DNA of 6,295 bases. It comes from Bacilli bacterium (lineage in GTDB: Bacteria; Bacillota_I; Bacilli_A; RF39; UBA660). The notes under the pieces are model-generated. The model saw nothing but the letters and a program-made list of their open reading frames with translations, made no database searches and was not told where the DNA came from. The stretch lies in assembly GCA_900757295.1 (NCBI GenBank), contig CAAENH010000007.1, forward strand, positions 1-6,295, read 5' to 3'. The position numbers and the translations under genes are program-made. Below, piece after piece: positions 4,164 through 6,295 of this stretch (its first letter is position 1; every line of letters starts with the position of its first letter).

Positions 4164-6295
4164 ATGAAAAGAGTACATAATTTAAAACAATTTTATAGTA
4201 TTAAATTTAGCAGCATGATAATTCTTATAATTATTGCTCTTTTTAGTATGGGAGAAAGCAAAGTAAAAGCTGCAGCAGAAACATATAAATATTCTTATAC
4301 AGGAGAGTACCAAGAATTTATAGCTCCGATGAATGGAAGATATCGTATCCAATTATGGGGAGCACAAGGTGGAGATTATGATTCTACATTATTTGGTGGC
4401 CTTGGTGGATATACAGAAGGAGAAATTAGTTTATTAAAAGGAACTAAATTATATATTTATGTAGGTGGTCAAGCAAGCAGCAGCTCAACAAACTTATATG
4501 GAGGTTGGAATGGTGGAGGAAATGTTCCAGCTGGAAAAGATAAAGACGGTCGTGCTGGTGGTGGAGCAACTGATATAAGAACAGTGCCTACTACATCTAA
4601 AGGTACCTGGAATGTTAAAGAATCCTTAGCTTCAAGAATAATGGTAGCAGCCGGTGGCGGCGGAGCTGCTTATGAAAGCTCATCAAGATGGAGAAGCGAC
4701 GGTGGCCCTGCTGGTGGACTGACTGGTTATAATCCTCTTCATATGGGAAGTAGTGCGTCAGGCTATTATGGAACAGGTGGTACCCAAATTAAAGGTGGAT
4801 ATGCAATAAATGCTTCTACAACAGCTGTTAGTATGGGAACCTTTGGCCTAGGTGGTCAAGGTATTAGCACTGATGGTGGTTCAGGTGGAGGCGGCGGCTG
4901 GTACGGCGGCGGCGGAAGTAATATTTGTTCTGGAGGTGGAGGAGGAAGTTCTTACATTTCTGGACATGATGGCTGCGTTGCTGTAAATAGCGCAGGAGCT
5001 GTTACTGATACAACTGATAACCAATCACATTCATGGACTGGTTACATATTTAATAATACAAAAATAATAGATGGAACAGGCTATGAATGGACTACAGAAA
5101 AAGGATCATTAGTAAATCAACCTACTCAGGATAATACAAGCGTTCAAACTGGTAATGCTGGTAATGGTTTTGCTATGATAAGTTCTTTACGTGAATTATA
5201 TACTGATAATACATTAAAAAGTATTACCACTGATAAAGGAACTATGACACCAACATTTGATCCGAAAATAGATGAATATAATGTAACAATTGGCACATAT
5301 GATAAAACCATAGAAATAAACTCTGAAACAAACGAAGAACATGCTACATTAGTTGGAAATGGAACTTATGATATTAAATTTGGTTCAACAACTACAATAA
5401 ATTTAGCTGTAACAAGTGAAAGCGGAAATTTAAAAATATATACTGTTAATGTTAAAAGGGCAAATTTAAGTGATAATGAGCATACAACTAAACTTGCAGA
5501 ATTAGAATTAATAAATGAAACTGCAAAAATCCATGAATTGACACCAGAATTTGATAGCAATGAAACTAATTATTATATAGATTTAAATTACAATGCCTTA
5601 GAAATTGCTTTAAATGCAGTAGCATTTGATCAACATGCTACAGTAACAATTGAAGGAAATGATCTAATTGTAACTCAAGAAGGAGATGTAACAATTAGAG
5701 TTTCTGAACCTCATTGTACTGATACTGTTTATACAATTCATTATGAAAAAGGAAGCAAACCAAATTCAACTTATGAATATGAATATATTGGTGACTATCA
5801 AACGTTTACAGCGCCAACAAGAGGGAAATATAAAATAGAATTATGGGGAGCACAAGGAGCAAGTTCAGGAAAATCAGGTGGTTACGGTGCATATACAAGC
5901 GGAGATATAATTTTAAATGCAAATGAAATTTTATATATTTATGTTGGTAATTCTAAGCCACATGAAGCATCATTTAATGGTGGAGGTTTAGGTAGATCTA
6001 GTGGGTTATCCGGAGGAGGAGCAACAGATATTCGTTTAACTAACGGTAGTTGGAATGAATTTAATTCTTTAAAAAGTCGTATAATGGTAGCTGCTGGCGG
6101 CGGCGGTGCAGAAGATTGGGCAGGCCAAAGTTATGGTGGAGCAGCCGGAGGATTATATTCTTACGATGTTCCATATTATGCCAGTGGATCTTGGGGTTAC
6201 ACTCTAAACACGGGAGCAACACAAACAGAAGGCGGCAAAGGGATGTATGGTTATAATCAAAGCGGAAAAACAGGAACCTTTGGTACAGGTGGCGA
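4164..6295 (+). CDS. Large secreted protein with ALK-type glycine-rich and cadherin-like domains (3' end outside the window)
   Basis: The frame is open for 710 codons and runs off the window. Residues 1-38 form a signal peptide: basic start, hydrophobic core 18-29, and a KAAA cleavage region near 36-38. Residues 41-342 are a glycine-rich domain like that of ALK/LTK receptors (Pfam Gly_rich type). Marks are EFIAPMNGRYRIQLWGAQGG (51-70), GGGATDIR (132-139), SRIMVAAGGGGA (157-168), GGGGGWYGGGGS (241-252), SSYISGHDGC (262-271) and the closing GNAGNGFAMI (330-339). Residues 345-432 and 443-529 resemble cadherin-like beta-sandwich repeats; the first shows FDPKIDEYNV and IYTVNVKR. From 537 a second glycine-rich domain begins (LWGAQG 560-565, GGGATDIR 617-624, SRIMVAAGGGGA 638-649) and is cut at 710. 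The protein is probably surface-exposed or adhesive; its ligand is unknown. No cell-wall anchor is visible yet. Start choice: first ATG with TGGAG upstream and a complete signal peptide. Confidence 0.88.
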   Translation, partial: MKRVHNLKQFYSIKFSSMIILIIIALFSMGESKVKAAAETYKYSYTGEYQEFIAPMNGRYRIQLWGAQGGDYDSTLFGGLGGYTEGEISLLKGTKLYIYVGGQASSSSTNLYGGWNGGGNVPAGKDKDGRAGGGATDIRTVPTTSKGTWNVKESLASRIMVAAGGGGAAYESSSRWRSDGGPAGGLTGYNPLHMGSSASGYYGTGGTQIKGGYAINASTTAVSMGTFGLGGQGISTDGGSGGGGGWYGGGGSNICSGGGGGSSYISGHDGCVAVNSAGAVTDTTDNQSHSWTGYIFNNTKIIDGTGYEWTTEKGSLVNQPTQDNTSVQTGNAGNGFAMISSLRELYTDNTLKSITTDKGTMTPTFDPKIDEYNVTIGTYDKTIEINSETNEEHATLVGNGTYDIKFGSTTTINLAVTSESGNLKIYTVNVKRANLSDNEHTTKLAELELINETAKIHELTPEFDSNETNYYIDLNYNALEIALNAVAFDQHATVTIEGNDLIVTQEGDVTIRVSEPHCTDTVYTIHYEKGSKPNSTYEYEYIGDYQTFTAPTRGKYKIELWGAQGASSGKSGGYGAYTSGDIILNANEILYIYVGNSKPHEASFNGGGLGRSSGLSGGGATDIRLTNGSWNEFNSLKSRIMVAAGGGGAEDWAGQSYGGAAGGLYSYDVPYYASGSWGYTLNTGATQTEGGKGMYGYNQSGKTGTFGTGG
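4284..5183 (+). repeat. Glycine-rich domain copy 1 (complete)
   Basis: Residues 41-340 of the large secreted protein. Its landmarks recur in the same order in copy 2 (5772 onward), with offsets shrinking from 496 residues at LWGAQG to 481 at VAAGGGGA and 479 at GTFG, so copy 2 has short deletions. A 19-base identical stretch is shared at 4351-4369 and 5839-5857, over the LWGAQG motif; elsewhere the DNA has drifted, mainly at third codon positions. Confidence 0.85.
5196..5750 (+). repeat. Two cadherin-like beta-sandwich domains in tandem
   Basis: Residues 345-432 and 443-529 both show a leading Leu-rich strand (LKSI / LAELEL), a T-P-x-F-D box (TPTFDPKIDEYNV / TPEFDSNETNYYI), an H-A-T strand (EEHATLVGNG / DQHATVTIEGN) and a final Y-T-V/I strand (IYTVNVKR / VYTIHYEK). 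This order matches the bacterial cadherin-like family often found as spacers in surface proteins. They separate the two glycine-rich domains. Confidence 0.75.
5772..6295 (+). repeat. Glycine-rich domain copy 2 (cut by window end)
   Basis: From residue 537 (YEYEYIGDYQTFTAP) to 710, matching copy 1 up to its GTFGxGG motif (225-231 in copy 1, 704-710 here). By comparison with copy 1 about 110 residues are missing, including the GGGGGWYGGGGS and SSYISG parts. Confidence 0.85.

Noticed and set aside
5366..5560. Minus-strand frame of 64 codons inside the cadherin-like region
   Set aside because: It is antisense to a continuous, domain-bearing frame and has no start signals.
1..6295. Mycoplasma-type code with TGA as tryptophan
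   Set aside because: Every tryptophan in the recognised genes is TGG and no recognised frame contains TGA.

Overview
The window looks like chromosomal DNA from a low-GC Gram-positive bacterium (Bacillota; Bacilli/Erysipelotrichia-like or a related uncultured gut lineage is my guess). The signs are strong AT richness, purine-rich Shine-Dalgarno sites, sigma-A type promoters, the rpsF-ssb-rpsR operon order and a YhgE/Pip-family protein. All six stop codons seen are TAA. Tryptophan is written TGG throughout and no coding frame contains TGA, so the standard bacterial code fits and a Mycoplasma-type code does not.

Layout: (1) 1-844, + strand: the end of rpsF (ribosomal protein S6), then ssb and rpsR (S18), closed by a hairpin terminator with a GAAA loop. 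(2) 849-3538, - strand: a two-gene operon. A TetR-family regulator comes first, with a forced GTG start, followed by a 669-residue YhgE/Pip-type membrane protein. The two overlap by one base (TAATG). The operon has a near-consensus promoter (TTGACA-N17-TATAGT) whose -10 box and start region are covered by three GTATAC palindromes, probably the regulator's own operator. It ends in its own terminator, facing the rpsR terminator. (3) 3593-4106, + strand: a single-gene unit encoding a small membrane-anchored protein of unknown function, with an extended -10 promoter and a strong terminator. (4) 4108-6295, + strand: the 5' part (710 codons) of a large secreted protein that stays open to the end of the window. 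It has a signal peptide, an ALK-type glycine-rich domain, two cadherin-like beta-sandwich domains and then a second glycine-rich domain that is cut by the window end.

How the genes relate: the first block is core translation and replication machinery. Everything after it concerns the cell surface: a repressor-controlled membrane protein with a long repetitive ectodomain, a small anchored protein and a large secreted modular protein. The divergent and convergent arrangement, with terminators between all units, implies independent transcription. No shared pathway is shown by the sequence. The least understood parts are the tandem glycine-rich/cadherin-like protein and the small anchored protein next to it. 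I found no mobile element, CRISPR array, tRNA or rRNA.
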